From contig CM019708.1 in NCBI GenBank assembly GCA_009760885.1, positions 15,044,531-15,108,530 on the forward strand: 64,000 bases of DNA. Direction: 5' to 3'. Numbering within the stretch: the first letter of the stretch is position 1; every line of letters starts with the position of its first letter. The stretch comes from Achatina immaculata. Taxonomy: Eukaryota > Mollusca > Gastropoda > Stylommatophora > Achatinidae. The notes below the pieces were generated by a model. That model was not told the DNA's origin. It ran no database searches and worked only from the letters and a program-made list of their open reading frames with translations. Position numbers and translations under genes: made by a program. This document shows, in pieces, positions 47,116 to 61,248 of the stretch.

Positions 47116-48678
47116 AAGACAACATTAGAAACGGGACCAGACTGTTTCTACAGTATATGGGAATAAGAGTTAATATTGGGACAGTTTTCTTGTTCGTCCG
47201 GATTCCATCTGCATAATTCTCCTAGAGCATGCCGTAGAATAAAAGCAAGCCAGATCACATAAAAATGCTGCTTGTTAACTGGGAGTTTTGTGTGTGATTA
47301 CTGATACCAGCTGAATGTAAATAATACCTCTATGTTTGATCCCAAGCAGCGGTCACTCGTTTCTTTCAATTCTCTCCCCCTTTCTCTAGCATTATTTCCC
47401 CTCACATAGCACACGCTGTTTCTGATAGTTACCAAGCGTCAGGGGCCAGAATTATGTCATGAGAAACATATTGCAGTTTATCAATATTATTTTCACCTCC
47501 ACGTGGATTACAGCAATATTTGTTCATACACCAGTTATTATATTGTAAACAATATGTTTACTGCTTGAACTTTACAGTGGGTGTTGATTTTATTATTGAT
47601 GATTTTTGTCGCAGTTTTTTCCCGTTGTTGTGTACTAAATAACGTAAACATTTTGGGTTTCTGTAACTGTAGGTATATAAACAAATATTATTGTAATATA
47701 AATGGGCGTAGAAATAATGCTTAATGTTAGTAATTCTGGCGCTTGTCACTTACGTGTGTACGAAATATGTCTCCCAAACACATAAATTATAAATGCTGTT
47801 TATCAGTTATAAATATGTTTTCAACTTATAGCTAAAATACACAAATAATGCTAAAAAAAATAAATGTTATTGATCAAGTTATAAATATGCTAAAGTAATA
47901 CTAAATATGGAAAGCTCGATGTACAGCAGAAGAAAAAAAATTGTCCAGTGTTTTTATATAGTTAATGAGAGCATTCAGATAATCATCCATTCTTGAGATA
48001 TCTGTGTAAGTTCTACATCTGCAGTCCCCAAATTACGTCATTTGTCTTCTTTTTTATGGGGGTCAGCGTGGTAGCAGAGAATAATCGTCCGTGTCTACCC
48101 AACATCAAGATTTTTCTGTTTTCATTTTGTGAAGATGAAAAAAAAAACTACTTTGTTCTACGTCCTTAGATGTGAATTAAAACATTTTTTTAAAAAAATG
48201 TTAATGCTCTTATCTTTCCCTTTCCGGATTTGAAACACGGCATTGAACTTGAAGATTCAGGGTCACGCGGGAGTTGGATGGTCAGGTCTGGGAAGGGAAA
48301 GGAAACAATCTAACAGCACCACATGGGTCTCTGGGGAGACAACCCCGTTAGCTTATCAGGACTAAAAGACAAGTCGGTGGCAGAGGAATGCTTTGTCTGA
48401 TATCAGGGACTAGGACTCGTGTCATCGTTTTGCTTTCTCGTTTCCTGCACGTAGAGAGAGAGAGAGAGAGAATTCATGAACATGATTATATGAGCTTAGA
48501 ACTTGTGGATTCTTATATTGTGGATTATTCATACTTGGGATGTCAGCAGACGACAGTCTGCCAAACACGCCAAAAGGTGGGCATGAATATTCGCTAGATT
48601 TTAATGAGGATCGGTAGGACTCTTCGATCACATCCAGAAAGAGAGAGATGAGAGAGAGAGAGAGAGAGAGAGGGGGGG
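46830..48678. repeat. 1849-bp tandem duplication, copy 1
   Basis: It starts within a minisatellite unit (TTATATCTGGAAGTC) and ends in (GA)n plus a G-run. It matches 48679-50540 at a constant offset of 1849 bases over at least 1.1 kb of non-repetitive sequence (e.g. 47112 with 48961, 48241 with 50090). No gene is seen inside. Confidence 0.93.
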
Positions 48679-50299
48679 TTATATCTGGAAGTCTTTCACT
48701 GCAGGGGAGGTATTTTTTGGAGGTCTTTAACTGCAAGACGGTTATATCTGGAAGTCTTTCACTGCAGGGGAGGTATTTTTGGAGGTCTTTCACTGCAAGA
48801 TGGTTATATCTGGAAGGAAGTCTTTCACTGCAGGGGATGTATTTTTTGGAGGTCTTTCACTGCAAGACGGTTATATCTGGAAGTCTTTCACTGCAGGGGA
48901 GGTATTTTTTGGAGGTCTTTCACTGCAAGACGGTTATATCTGGAAGGAAGTCTTTCACTGCAGCAAGACAACATTAGAAACGGGACCAGACTGTTTCTAC
49001 AGTATATGGGAATAAGAGTTAATATTGGGACAGTTTTCTTGTTCGTCCGGATTCCATCTGCATAATTCTCCTAGAGCATGCCGTAGAATAAAAGCAAGCC
49101 AGATCACATAAAAATGCTGCTTGTTAACTGGGAGTTTTGTGTGTGATTACTGATACCAGCTGAATGTAAATAATACCTCTATGTTTGATCCCAAGCAGCG
49201 GTCACTCGTTTCTTTCAATTCTCTCCCCCTTTCTCTAGCATTATTTCCCCTCACATAGCACACGCTGTTTCTGATAGTTACCAAGCGTCAGGGGCCAGAA
49301 TTATGTCATGAGAAACATATTGCAGTTTATCAATATTATTTTCACCTCCACGTGGATTACAGCAATATTTGTTCATACACCAGTTATTATATTGTAAACA
49401 ATATGTTTACTGCTTGAACTTTACAGTGGGTGTTGATTTTATTATTGATGATTTTTGTCGCAGTTTTTTCCCGTTGTTGTGTACTAAATAACGTAAACAT
49501 TTTGGGTTTCTGTAACTGTAGGTATATAAACAAATATTATTGTAATATAAATGGGCGTAGAAATAATGCTTAATGTTAGTAATTCTGGCGCTTGTCACTT
49601 ACGTGTGTACGAAATATGTCTCCCAAACACATAAATTATAAATGCTGTTTATCAGTTATAAATATGTTTTCAACTTATAGCTAAAATACACAAATAATGC
49701 TAAAAAAAATAAATGTTATTGATCAAGTTATAAATATGCTAAAGTAATACTAAATATGGAAAGCTCGATGTACAGCAGAAGAAAAAAAATTGTCCAGTGT
49801 TTTTATATAGTTAATGAGAGCATTCAGATAATCATCCATTCTTGAGATATCTGTGTAAGTTCTACATCTGCAGTCCCCAAATTACGTCATTTGTCTTCTT
49901 TTTTATGGGGGTCAGCGTGGTAGCAGAGAATAATCGTCCGTGTCTACCCAACATCAAGATTTTTCTGTTTTCATTTTGTGAAGATGAAAAAAAAAACTAC
50001 TTTGTTCTACGTCCTTAGATGTGAATTAAAACATTTTTTTAAAAAAATGTTAATGCTCTTATCTTTCCCTTTCCGGATTTGAAACACGGCATTGAACTTG
50101 AAGATTCAGGGTCACGCGGGAATTGGATGGTCAGGTCTGGGAAGGGAAAGGAAACAATCTAACAGCACCACATGGGTCTCTGGGGAGACAACCCCGTTAG
50201 CTTGTCAGGACTAAAAGACAAGTCGGTGGCAGAGGAATGCTTTGTCTGATATCAGGGACTAGGACTCGTGTCATCGTTTTGCTTTCTCGTTTCCTGCAC

Positions 50300-50341
<42 letters not shown>

Positions 50342-50515
50342 TGAACATGATTATATGAGCTTAGAACTTGTGGATTCTTATATTGTGGATTATTCATACT
50401 TGGGATGTCAGCAGACGACAGTCTGCCAAACACGCCAAAAGGTGGGCATGAATATTCGCTAGATTTTAATGAGGATCGGTAGGACTCTTCGATCACATCC
50501 AGAAAGAGAGAGATT

Positions 50516-50540
<25 letters not shown>
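48679..50540. repeat. 1849-bp tandem duplication, copy 2
   Basis: Nearly identical to copy 1. The differences I see are single bases (GGGAGTTGG versus GGGAATTGG near 50119, TTATCAGG versus TTGTCAGG near 50205) and (GA)n lengths. Copy 2 ends in the same (GA)n-G-run, then unique sequence (TACTGTATGTATATATAC) follows. Confidence 0.93.
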
Positions 50541-50547
<7 letters not shown>

Positions 50548-53500
50548 TACTGTATGTATATATACATGTAAGCATGCATGGATGGATGGATGGGAGGTGT
50601 ATGTATGTATGTATTTATGTGTGTGTGTGTGCGCGTATGTATGAGACGAAGAGTCTTATACAAGAGTCGCTTTATTTGAACTGAAGTAGGTCACATGTTG
50701 CCTGCAGCAGTTTTGGAAAATTCAGAAAACAAATATTTGTCAGGTAAATCTTCCAGGTAGAGGGCACTGTTTTTTATCATAGTGATAGAAGCATTGACGT
50801 CAAACACAATCTTGTACCAGATGTGCACCCAGTTTCAGTCAGGACATAGCGTAGCCCGGAACATGACTTTACTTAACTCTTGTTATGTTTAACAAACTTA
50901 CAAAGGGCAAGCACGTGTGAATATAAATTGCCTTTGTTTCTAAAACATTGTGTACGTGTCATCAGCGTCCAAGATCCCAGACCTGTGTTCGGATTTCAAT
51001 TAAGTACATTTGTGTTACATTTTTTGATACGTCAGGGGTCTTTTATGTTGAGGATGTTCGTGTTTGGGTTAGCATGTTCTTTTTATCACTTGTTTGTCCC
51101 CAGTTCTCACTCTCTTTCACTCCCCCACTGTCTTCTTATGTCACTTTATCTCTCTCAAATAAAACGTTCGTTCTCTCTGATCTGTTTATTATGAAATACT
51201 GTCATTTATTTTTGCCTAGTCCTTTACCCTTTACCTAGCCACAGTTGACCTATTCAGTTTTGCTTTCTTCTAACAGAGAGAGAGAGAGAGAGAGAATAGT
51301 TTAAGAATGTAAGCAGTTTTTATGTTATATATAATCTATTTACAGAACCATCAGAAGCTATAGTGATAACCATGTTCTGTGTCTTTTCCTGGTTCCTTTC
51401 ACACATAAACTGTCGTGTCAAGCATAAACAGAAAACAAGAAGGATGGTTGATTGGCTGCATATCACCCAGTGACCGTGAAATAATGTTTGTAAAGCCGGC
51501 ACCAAGATGATCTTGTAGAACAGGATTCAGTATCGTATATGATGTGTTTTACAAGGATTTGCTTGATGTCCTGGAGGAGACCCAAATGAGGCAGAAACCT
51601 TAGAAACCTCACAGCCAAAGAGACCATTCCAAACCCTGTTTGCCAGGTGAAGATGTGTGGGAGCTTGTTACTGGGGGCTCTAGGATGAGATCTTGGTCAG
51701 TTTTGTTTCACTGCCTGTGTTTACTGCTCTGCTGATCATGTGCAGTCATCTCTGTGTCCAAGCCTACTGTGTAGAACAGCAACATGGAGTAGCGCAGAAA
51801 CAACCAAGATGTATCTGTCGGCTGTGTTATCTTTCTATTTAAAGATCTGTGAAAATTGCCTTTCCTCAGAAGCTCTTAGCACACAGTTCTAGAGATGTCG
51901 CCTTTGTCAAGGAATGATGTTCATGTTTTATGATCGTCCTTGTTTAGCTTCCAAATTTAAACCTGTCAGATAGGTCTGAAAAAAAGCACATTTTCTTTTC
52001 CTTATATGCTAACTAAATGCAGATAATTGGGCATCGAATGTGACAGCGGCTGACATAAAAAGTCACATTTTCCCGCGCGGCAAGGAAAGTGTTTTTAATG
52101 TTATGTCGTGTGGTAATTGCCATTTCGGGTCACAACATCCTGGACAAGTGAACAGGACGAACTCCCCCATTGTGAAGGAACTTGGTGAGAAATACTGTAT
52201 GTTTCTTCAGTTTCCAGGAAGTACAGAAACATACATTAGCATGTTTCTCCATCTATTAGTTCTTGACTGTTATCAGTTTTCCCAAATCTAATAGCACAGT
52301 TAGTGTTCATACTCTTCGGTGGTTGCTGAAACAGAGAGCACAGCACGCATGGGTGTGACCCGGGTGCAGTGATGCTAATTCTTAGATTCAGGGTTCTGGA
52401 ATCTAGTAGTTCTGAGATATTGGGAGTTATTACAAGAAGCAACTTTACATGATGCGACTTGCTGTTGTGTGGAAGAATTATTCTGTCTTGAAAGAGCATG
52501 AAGACTGTCCTATCAGTAGTTGCATGGGGTCGGTAGCAAACGTTGTTTAGGGCATTCACGTCGAGTGTAACAGATTGAACGTTCAATGTTCATTTAGAAT
52601 GAGTAATTCGTTTATTGATTTTTCGTTTACTGATAGTGCTTTTATAAGACGGGATACACAGCGGTGAGATTTTGAAGTTATTTTTAGCAAAGTGATGTAT
52701 GAACATTCGTACATGCATAGCAGAAGCATATATACAGTACACATTCACGTGTGTCTTCTCGTGTGTTTGGAAAAGAGAAAAACCACGTAGTGCATTTCTG
52801 TGGTGTGTACATACACAACCATATAAATTTTTATGGATTTGTCAAATGTAGCAGCTTACGCTGTTGACTTGTGTGAAGTCTGACTTTAGCTCAGTAATAG
52901 ATTCTATCGTGCGGTCACACATGTAAGCAGACTTGTTCTCTAATAATGTGCTGATGATCCTGTTTTGTTTCGTGAGAGTCGAGATCATTTTCACCAATGT
53001 TTTATGTAGAAAATACATCTGTACGTATTAAAACTAGGCTGATAGGTTAGGTTAAACTGTTACTGCCTGTCTATAAAAATGATGATATGGTTGGACTACA
53101 TGCCAAAATATTGAATAAATATTCGCAGAAAAAAAGGCCGATATCTTGATACTTGTTCTGTTGCAGATATCACTTACACAAGCCTTTCCATGTTATAACG
53201 TTAGTATTAAAATTAGCAGTGGCTTTCGTTTAAAGCACACATGCATAGTTTAACATTAAAAAAGAAACAGTAAAAAAAATAGCGTTTTGGAATTTGGAGT
53301 CCACGACATGGGCATCTGAATTCACTACTCTCTCTCTCCCCCTCTCTCCCCTCTCTCTCCCCTTCTTTCTCTCCCTCTCTTTCTTTCTCCCTCTCTCTCT
53401 CTGCTTCCACCCCTTCCTCTGCCCGACTCTCCAAACACACACACACACATACATACACACTTTCACTACATGACCAATAAATTAGTACGTAGCATTTTTG

Positions 53501-55371
53501 AAAAACTCATTGAACTTAAAATACGTATATTAAAAATTAAAGAGTCCCAGCGACAAAAACAAAAGTTGAAAGCATCAGTTATATTGTTAGAAACAAAATG
53601 TCACTCCGAATCATTAACAGAAAAAAAAAGATTGATACAGCAAACGTCAACACTGAGGATAAATAGCAGCACATTTTTATCCACAGAAAGATGGTGGGTA
53701 TTAAGTGACTGACGAGGATACTAAATAAGCCATCTTGAAGTATCTCTTTCCATTTTCTACTGTTATATGCACTGAGTATGTTATTGATGCCCATTTATAA
53801 TATCAGACACTGGCTGTATATGCCTGTGTCTAAAAAAAGTGCATTTACGTCAGTCACCCACTCAATCACATTCTTTGTAGTCTGTATCAATCAATACTTG
53901 TCCATAGTCTAAATAAGTTACAGAACTTGATGTTTTCTCTATGCACAGCAGTTCGGATAGAAAAGAGATTATATATCCAAGTTCATAATTCCTCAACTTG
54001 CATTCAGTTCAGCCGGGACTAATTGTGTAAAGGGCATAGATCGCTACGGAAACAGAACAAAACAAAATCAATGTCAGGTGCGAACAGTTGTCTAACGCTG
54101 TGTGAAGCGTGTCAAGGCGTCCTATACAGCACAGAGGATTTTCCTGACACATAACAACGGCTGCGAGTTCGATTAATCTAGAGCAGCGGCCCTAGCCAGA
54201 CTATGCTGTCACAATCACATAATATTTCTTAGGTAAAAAATAACTCATTCATGGTTTTATCATGTTTTATTATTGCTACATTCATTTATTAGCTGTAAAC
54301 ATGGATGTGGCCCACCAACCACTCACATATGCGACATTCTTTGTAGAAAAAGTCTCCTGACCGAGTTACTCCTATAAAAAAAAAGCAATGATTATGCCCC
54401 TTTTGATGCTCATGTTTGTGATAGGGGTGTCGACCTGTGTGCTACATGGATGGCAAGTTATCAGAGTCAGCCAGAAAGAAGTTCGTGGAGATCCTGCTCT
54501 TACTTCCCACAATGTCCCCTGCTAACTTTTTGCCAGCCTGATCAGTGGGCTAGAGATTCCCGGCGTGGAGCCTGCTAGAAGCTCTGACACATCGCAATAT
54601 CACTAATCAACTCGGTGCATGTACTACAGTGTTCTAGACCACGTTGTTATGATACAAAGAATTGTTACAATAATATATTATCCTCTGATCTGGTTTTCTT
54701 CTTCGTCTGTTCATGCTCATTTTTTGTTGTTTTGCATAACAATAACAACAACATAACAACTGACACAGATGTGTAATGTTAAATAAAGAGCCGAATTTCA
54801 GTACGCCTATGCGACCAGCCCAGAAGGACATCCTAATCAATATAGTAACCACAGATGAATGTGACGCGTCATTTCAGACCGTCACCCATTGTGACCGGCA
54901 AGTCTGTCACACGCTGCCAACAACAACAGAAACATCTGTCATTATTGCGGCATTTTAAACTGTCACAAAAGTGACAGAGTATGAACTTTTAATTCCGGAC
55001 AAGTGACAGGTGCAGCCACGTTTTCTGATGCCGGCTCTATTTGCTGTTGTGTAAAGCTACAAGCTGATCGTTCTTTAAGATGGAAGGGAAAAGAGTTGTT
55101 ACGTTGTTTACTTGTGTAACTGTTTACTTGTGTAATACACATACACTAATGTTTATAACGAGAGATGTTCCATAACGGAACATAGCCTCTCTAGACTAGA
55201 CGCTGCTCATGCTCAGAGTTCAGTTGTTGATCAGTGTTTCATGATTTGTCTTACTGTTAGTGGATTGCCGCCATTTTTTCACGCTGTTCTCTCTATTTAA
55301 TGTTCATTCTTTGCCCTTCGCAAAGTCCAAACTGCCAGAAATGACAAAATCCAAGTCCTAATCCCCACTGG
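50541..55371. other. Mostly unique DNA, no gene supported
   Basis: Microsatellites: (GATG)n/(GTAT)n/(GT)n at about 50577-50640, (GA)n at 51275-51295, (CT)n-rich tract at about 53325-53402, (CA)n at about 53437-53460. A GCCGCCATTTT word (YY1-like) is near 55267, and the 54.8-55.1 kb stretch is slightly richer in CpG, but no transcript can be argued. Open frames of 100-123 codons show no domain. Confidence 0.35.
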
Positions 55372-56478
55372 AGCAGAAACAGCCTACCTCCCACAACCAG
55401 ACTGGGCATAAACATAAAACCTCACCTACCTCCCACAACCAGACTGGGCATAAACATAAAACCTCACCTACCTCCCACAACCAGACTGGGCATAAACATA
55501 AAACCTCACCTACCTCCCACAACCAGACTGGGCATGGACATAAAACCTCACCTACTTCCCACAACCAGACTGGGCATAAACATAAAACCTCACCTACCTC
55601 CCTCAACCAGACTGGGCATAAACATAAAACCTCACCTACTTCCCACAACCAGACTGGGCATGGACATAAAACCTCACCTACTTCCCACAACCAGACTGGG
55701 CATGGACATAAAACCTCACCTACTTCCCACAACCAGACTGGGCATGGACATAAAACCTCACCTACTTCCCACAACCAGAATGGGCATGGACATAAAACCT
55801 CACCTACTTCCCACAACCAGACTAGGCATGGACATAAAACCTCACCTACTTCCCACAACCAGACTGGGCATAAACATAAAACCTCACCTACTTCCCACAA
55901 CCAGACTGGGCATAAACATAAAACCTCACCTACTTCCCACAACTAGACTGGGCATGGACATAAAACCTCACCTACTTCCCACAACTAGACTGGGCATGGA
56001 CATAAAACCTCACCTATTTCCCACAACTAGACTGGGCATGGACATAAAACCTCACCTACTTCCTACATCTAGACTGGGCATGGACATAAAACCTCACCTA
56101 CTTCCCACAGCTAGACTGGACATGGACATAAAACCTCACCTACTTCCCACAGCCAGACTGGGCATGGACATAAAACCTCACCTACTTCCCACAACTAGAC
56201 TGGGCATGGACATAAAACCTCACCTACTTCCCACAACTAGACTGGGCATGGACATAAAACCTCACCTATTTCCCACAACTAGACTGGGCATGGACATAAA
56301 ACCTCACCTACTTCCTACAACTAGACTGGGCATGGACATAAAACCTCACCTACTTCCTACAACTAGACTGGGCATGGACATAAAACCTCACCTACTTCCC
56401 ACAACTAGACTGGGCATGGACATAAAACCTCACCTACCTCCTACAACTAGACTGAGCATGGACATAAAACTATGTATC
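55372..56478. repeat. 42-bp minisatellite, about 26 units
   Basis: Unit built on GGCATGGACATAAAACCTCA then CCTACTTCCCACAACTAGACT. Left units carry GGCATAAACATAAAACC and CCTCCCACAACC variants, right units GGCATGGAC and CAACTAG, showing a gradient along the array. Frames of 318 (plus) and 194 (minus) codons arise only because 42 is divisible by three. Confidence 0.96.
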
Positions 56479-57624
56479 CTACATCAATAAGGTTATGCCA
56501 TGGGTGATTTCACGTTGAGGGACTGTGCAGAAGAGCTTACCAGAAAGACTGTATTTGAGGAGACTGTTGACTTTTGATCCCACTGGCCAAGCTGCTTTCA
56601 GATGCACTGCAAGAAAATGCTGCATGTTGTTTGACAGATTCTGACAGGGTGTCTTTGCTAATAGAAGTAATGAGAAAAGATGTACATGGCAGTCTGATAA
56701 AAGGACTTTTTAAGGACTTTTTTTTGGAAACACTTAGAGTTGTGGCGCACCAAAGTTATGCTTTCACGTGACTAAACGAGGAGGAGAGGGGTGTCGTCGG
56801 AGCAGGCTGTGAATCGTTTACTGTAGTATAGTGTATTCTTTCTATCTTTCCAGTGTTTGTAGAGAGTTCTAGAAAAGAGCTGTTGTCTGTCTATCGTGAA
56901 TTATAACATTTGAAAGATGACTTGAACACAGATTTTACTAAGATATTTAAAAGTCTCATGTCACGAGTACAGACATTATGTATCTTAAAGCAAGAAATGA
57001 CATGAGATAAGACCAGTTATAGATAGGCGGGTGTTCAGATCGTGCACAAAAGATGATATATCTAGATGCATTATTTTTAACGCATCATCTGAACATAATA
57101 ACTTTCAGGCTAATGCAGGTCTGTTCACCGGCTCCATCGACCAGTGCGGAGTTAAGTTGTTGTCAGTGATGAAGTTTTGTGCTAGCACTAATCCATGCTG
57201 AGAGTTAACACGAGTAAGTGCAAGTTTCTTAGGTCAGGTCTTGAGGGGTTTGCTTTGTGGGGATGATGTGTCAGTATCATTATTCCATGCTTTCTTTCTC
57301 ATTCTCTGTCTCTCTGTCTCTTTCTCTCAACCAGATCATAAGACATAGATGTAACAATACAGGAGTGGAGGGGGAGGTTCTATCTCGTAATCCGCTCTGT
57401 GAGGAGAGGTTCCTTTAATAAAGATAATAATGAACAAAAAGAGGAGAGCAGTAAGCAGGTTGAATGTAATTAGTCATATTGACAATTAACTTTTTTTTTC
57501 CTAGCCCTAGACCCTTAGGCAAAACTTAATACTGGCTCCTGCCCCGTGCGGCCTAGATGGTTTATCTCCTGATATAAAATTCCACAACAGTAATCTTTAT
57601 TTTTAGATTTTTTTTTCTTGAATC
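56479..57624. other. No gene seen
   Basis: Unique-looking sequence. A 65-codon frame at 56574-56771 directly follows the minisatellite and has no recognisable features. A pyrimidine-rich CTCTGTCTCT tract lies near 57300. Confidence 0.35.
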
Positions 57625-58500
57625 CAGGCCCTCTGGTCTTTCAGGTCCCTAGACATAATAAATCCGGTGAAGGCCGGCCCCTGTGGTTTTACAGGTCCCT
57701 AGGCGTAATAAACCTGGTCAACGCCAGGTCCTCTGTTCTTCCGATACCCTGGATATAATAAGCCGGGTCAACGCCAGGTTTTCTATTCTTCCAATGCCCT
57801 AGTCATAATAAACCTAGTCAACGCCAGGCACTCTGTTCTTCCAATGGCCTAGTCATAATAAACCTAGTCAACGCCAGGTCTTCTATTCTTCCAATGCCCT
57901 AGTCATAATAAACCTAGTCAACGCCAGGCTCTCTGTTCTTCCAATGCCCTAGTCATAATAAACCTAGTCGACGCCAGGTCTTCTATTCATCCAATGCCCT
58001 AGTCATAATAAACATAGTCAACGCCAGGTCTTCTATTCTTCCAATGCCCTAGTCATAATAAACCTAGTCGACGCCAGGTCTTCTATTCATCCAATGCCCT
58101 AGTCATAATAAACCTAGTCAACGCCAGGCTCTCTGTTCTTCCAATCCCCTAGTCATAATAAACCTAGTCAACGCCAGGCTCTCTATTCTTCCAATCCCCT
58201 AGTCATAATAAACCTAGTCAGCGCCAGGCTCTCTGTTCTTCCAATGCCCTAGTCATAATAAACCTAGTCAGCGCCAGGCTCCCTGTTCTTCCAATCCCCT
58301 AGTCATAATAAACCTAGTCAGCCCCAGGCTCTCTGTTCTTCCAATGCCCTAGTCATAATAAACCTAGTCAACGCCAGGCTCCCTGTTCTTACAATCCCAT
58401 AGTAATAATAAACGGTAAGGCCATCTGTTCTTCCAATCCCCTAGTCATAATAAACCTAGTCAACCCAATGGTCTCTGTTCTTCTAATCCCCTAGTCCGTT
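57625..58500. repeat. 50-bp minisatellite, about 17 units
   Basis: Unit built on CCCTAGTCATAATAAACCTA then GTCAACGCCAGG and CTCTGTTCTTCCAATG. The first three units are more diverged (TCAGGTCCCTAG, CCGGTGAAGGCC), which may show the ancestral state. Confidence 0.95.
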
Positions 58501-58859
58501 CAACCTCAAGGATAGATAATCCTCCACGAATCAGTTAAACCAAATAAAAAACCAAATAAAGTAATTTTCTATGTCACTACCCAGACAGAGTGTTCTCCGT
58601 GTATAGTTTCTCTTAGAGAACGATGAATTGTTGACATAGTCCTTTACTTGAGATAGTTATATAGTCGGCATCTTTGGGGGACGTGTGCATTCTGTCTCTC
58701 CTCGCCATAGTTAAATGAGTGTGTAAGGTCCAGTACAGGTTCTTCTCGACTTAAAATAGGGTTACGTTCTGATGAATCCATCGTAATTTTTTAAAATATC
58801 GTAAATTGAAAGGTCATTTAATACACCTAATTGTAGAACACCATAGCTTAGCCTAGCCT

Positions 58860-59600
58860 ACTTTAAACATGCTCAGAGCATTTACATTAGCCTGTCCTAC
58901 CTTAAACATGGTCAGAGCACTGACATTTGCCTAGCCTACATTAAGCTTGCTCAAAACACTGAGATTTGCCTAGCCTGTCTTAAACGTGCATAAAATCCAT
59001 TAGCTTAGGCTACCTTAAACTCGCGCTGAACGCTTAAATTAGCATAGTCCACCTTACTTTAAACTTACTCAGAACACACGCATTAGCCTAAGCCTACATT
59101 AAACTTGCTCAGAACACTGACATTTGCCTAGCCTACCTTAAACTTGCTCAAAACACTTACATTAGCTTATCCTACCTTAAAATTGCTCAAAACACTTACA
59201 TTAGCTTATCCTACCTTAAAATTGCTCAGAACATTTATATTAGCTTATCCTACCTTAAAATTGCTCAGAACACTTACATTAGCTTATCCTACATGAAACT
59301 TGCTCAAAACACTAACATTAGCTTATCCTACTTTAAACTTGGTCAAAATACTTACATCAGCTTATTCTACATTAATCTTATTCAGAACACTGACATTAGC
59401 TTATCCTACCTTAAACTTGGTCAAAATACTTACATTAGCTTATTCTACAATAAACTTATTCAGAACACTGACATTAGCTTATCCTACCTTAAACTTGGTC
59501 AAAACACTGACAATAGCTTATCTTACTTTAAACTTGCACAGAACACTGATATTAGCTTATCCTAACTTAAACTTGCTCAGAATACTTACATTAGGCTACA
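58860..59600. repeat. 39-bp minisatellite, about 19 units, inside the Tigger-like element
   Basis: Unit built on CTTAAACTTGCTCAGAACAC then TTACATTAGCTTATCCTAC. The outermost units (AGCCTAGCCTACTTTAAACA at the left, TTAGGCTACAGTTGGACAGA at the right) grade into the transposon's own sequence. Confidence 0.9.
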
Positions 59601-59796
59601 GTTGGACAGATTCATCTAACACGAAGCCATATTTTATAATAAAGTGTTGAATATCTCGTGTAATTTATTGAATACTGTACTGACAGTGAAAAACATCAAC
59701 GTGCACTGCAGAACGTACTCTGAGCTGGGCCTGAAGAACGTTTGAAACATTGCACTAAAATCAGTTGCTGGATGTTAGGGTTAGTAACTGAATCTT

Positions 59797-61248
59797 GGTT
59801 CTAAGGACTGTTATTGTCGAAGGTGGGGTGGAGAATTCGCTCTCCGCTCCAAAGGCGTGCGTCTCAAATAGCCTCTGGCAGTCAAGTCCAGCTCTTGGCC
59901 TTCTCGTGGCAGAACTGTTTAAACTGGCAGGAGAAGGGGCGAAGGCGAACATCTGGCGTCTGAAAACCAGACACTTAGGGTAGATGAGAGGCACGTTTGG
60001 TACCTCATCTACCGCTGTTGGCGAGATTCTTCAGCTGCCGTGTGTGGAGCGGTGCTCCTCCCAGCCAATGAAGAAAGGTGCAAATGGGGTTGCCGCGCGG
60101 CACCACTGCGAAATGGTAGTAGAAAGAATAAAGCGAAGCAAACAGTCAAATCACGGCACCTCTGGTCTTGAGGTCGGCCACGTCCTAAGTGCACCCATAT
60201 CGGGTGAAATGCCTGAACTGGCTTAACCCAGAGGTTAAGACACTGCTGGCGAGACTTTTCAGATGCTATGGTGGAGTGAAGCTCCTCCTTGTCAAGGAAG
60301 AAACTGCGGAAAAGAAGTAAGGGTTGCTGTGCGTCGCCGATGTGAAAAGGTGAAGGAAAGGATAAAGTGAAGTTTAATCGGTATGTCCAGTAGTATCGCT
60401 GCGAGAGCTACACATACCACGGCACCTCTGCTCTAGAGACCGGCCACGTCCGAAATACACCTACACTGGTGAAATATGCCTAAGCCCGCGTACACCAGGG
60501 GTGAAACTTGATGGCTAGGCATGTCACACCACCTCCGCTCTAGAGGTCGGTCACGCCCGACATACACCCATACTGGTGAAATATGTCTAAACCGGCTTAC
60601 ACCAGGGGTGAAACTTGAAGGCTGCGCATGTCACGGTACCTCTGCTCTAGAGGTCGGTTACGTCCCAAACACGCCCATACTGGGATAATATGCCTAAACC
60701 GGCTCAACCCAGGGGTGGAAGTCACTAGTGGCGAGGATTCGTCTTCCTGGACAAAAGCTCCATCCTGGTCACAACTAGGAAGGGTAGCGGCCACGACCGC
60801 AAAATGCTGAAGTCGGAGACACTGGACCAGGGCAGTCTAGATAGGCAACCACCTCTCACCCGGCGGGAATGTACACGTATCCTAATCACTCTGAGGTTTC
60901 CCGGTGAGAAAGTCCAACTCTGGACTGGATGGGCAACCACCTCTCACCCGGCGGGGATACACTAATATCCAAAACACGTCGAGGTCTTCTGGTGAGAAAG
61001 TCCAACTCTAGACTAAACTGGTGCAACGAAAACCACAGTGTCACGCAATCCCGCTTCTGCGACCCACCAGGAATACAGGCTCAAGCCCTGCGATACTCTG
61101 AACCTCTTGTGGTCCTCTCAGGGATCTCGTGTGGTACTTTCGGGGACCACACGGGGGAACCACCGGACTTAACGAGGACCACAGACGTAAATTCAGTAAG
61201 ATGACAGGGCGGTCATGGTGGTAGAAGCGAACGAAGAAGAAGAAGAAG
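59797..61248 (+). mobile_element. 1.45-kb GAA-tailed retroposon, full-length copy
   Basis: It begins GGTTCTAAGGACTGTTATTG, as the copy at 35847 does, and ends GGTAGAAGCGAACGAAGAAG plus (GAA)n. It is 1452 bases against 1455, so both ends of the family are fixed by two independent insertions. Flanks TGAATCTT and TGAGTCAT may be an old target-site duplication (6 of 8). Internal modules are the same as in the other copies. No long frame. Confidence 0.85.

Noticed and set aside
53213..53466. Arg/Glu-rich minus-strand frames
   Set aside because: They are translations of a (CT)n-rich microsatellite. The same applies to 25444-25906.
55255..55285. GCCGCCATTTT word as a promoter (YY1-like)
   Set aside because: Single motif with no exon or donor nearby to support a transcript start.
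55534..56490. 318-codon plus-strand open frame
   Set aside because: It is entirely a 42-bp minisatellite. The period is divisible by three, so frames stay open on both strands, and there is no splice or family evidence.
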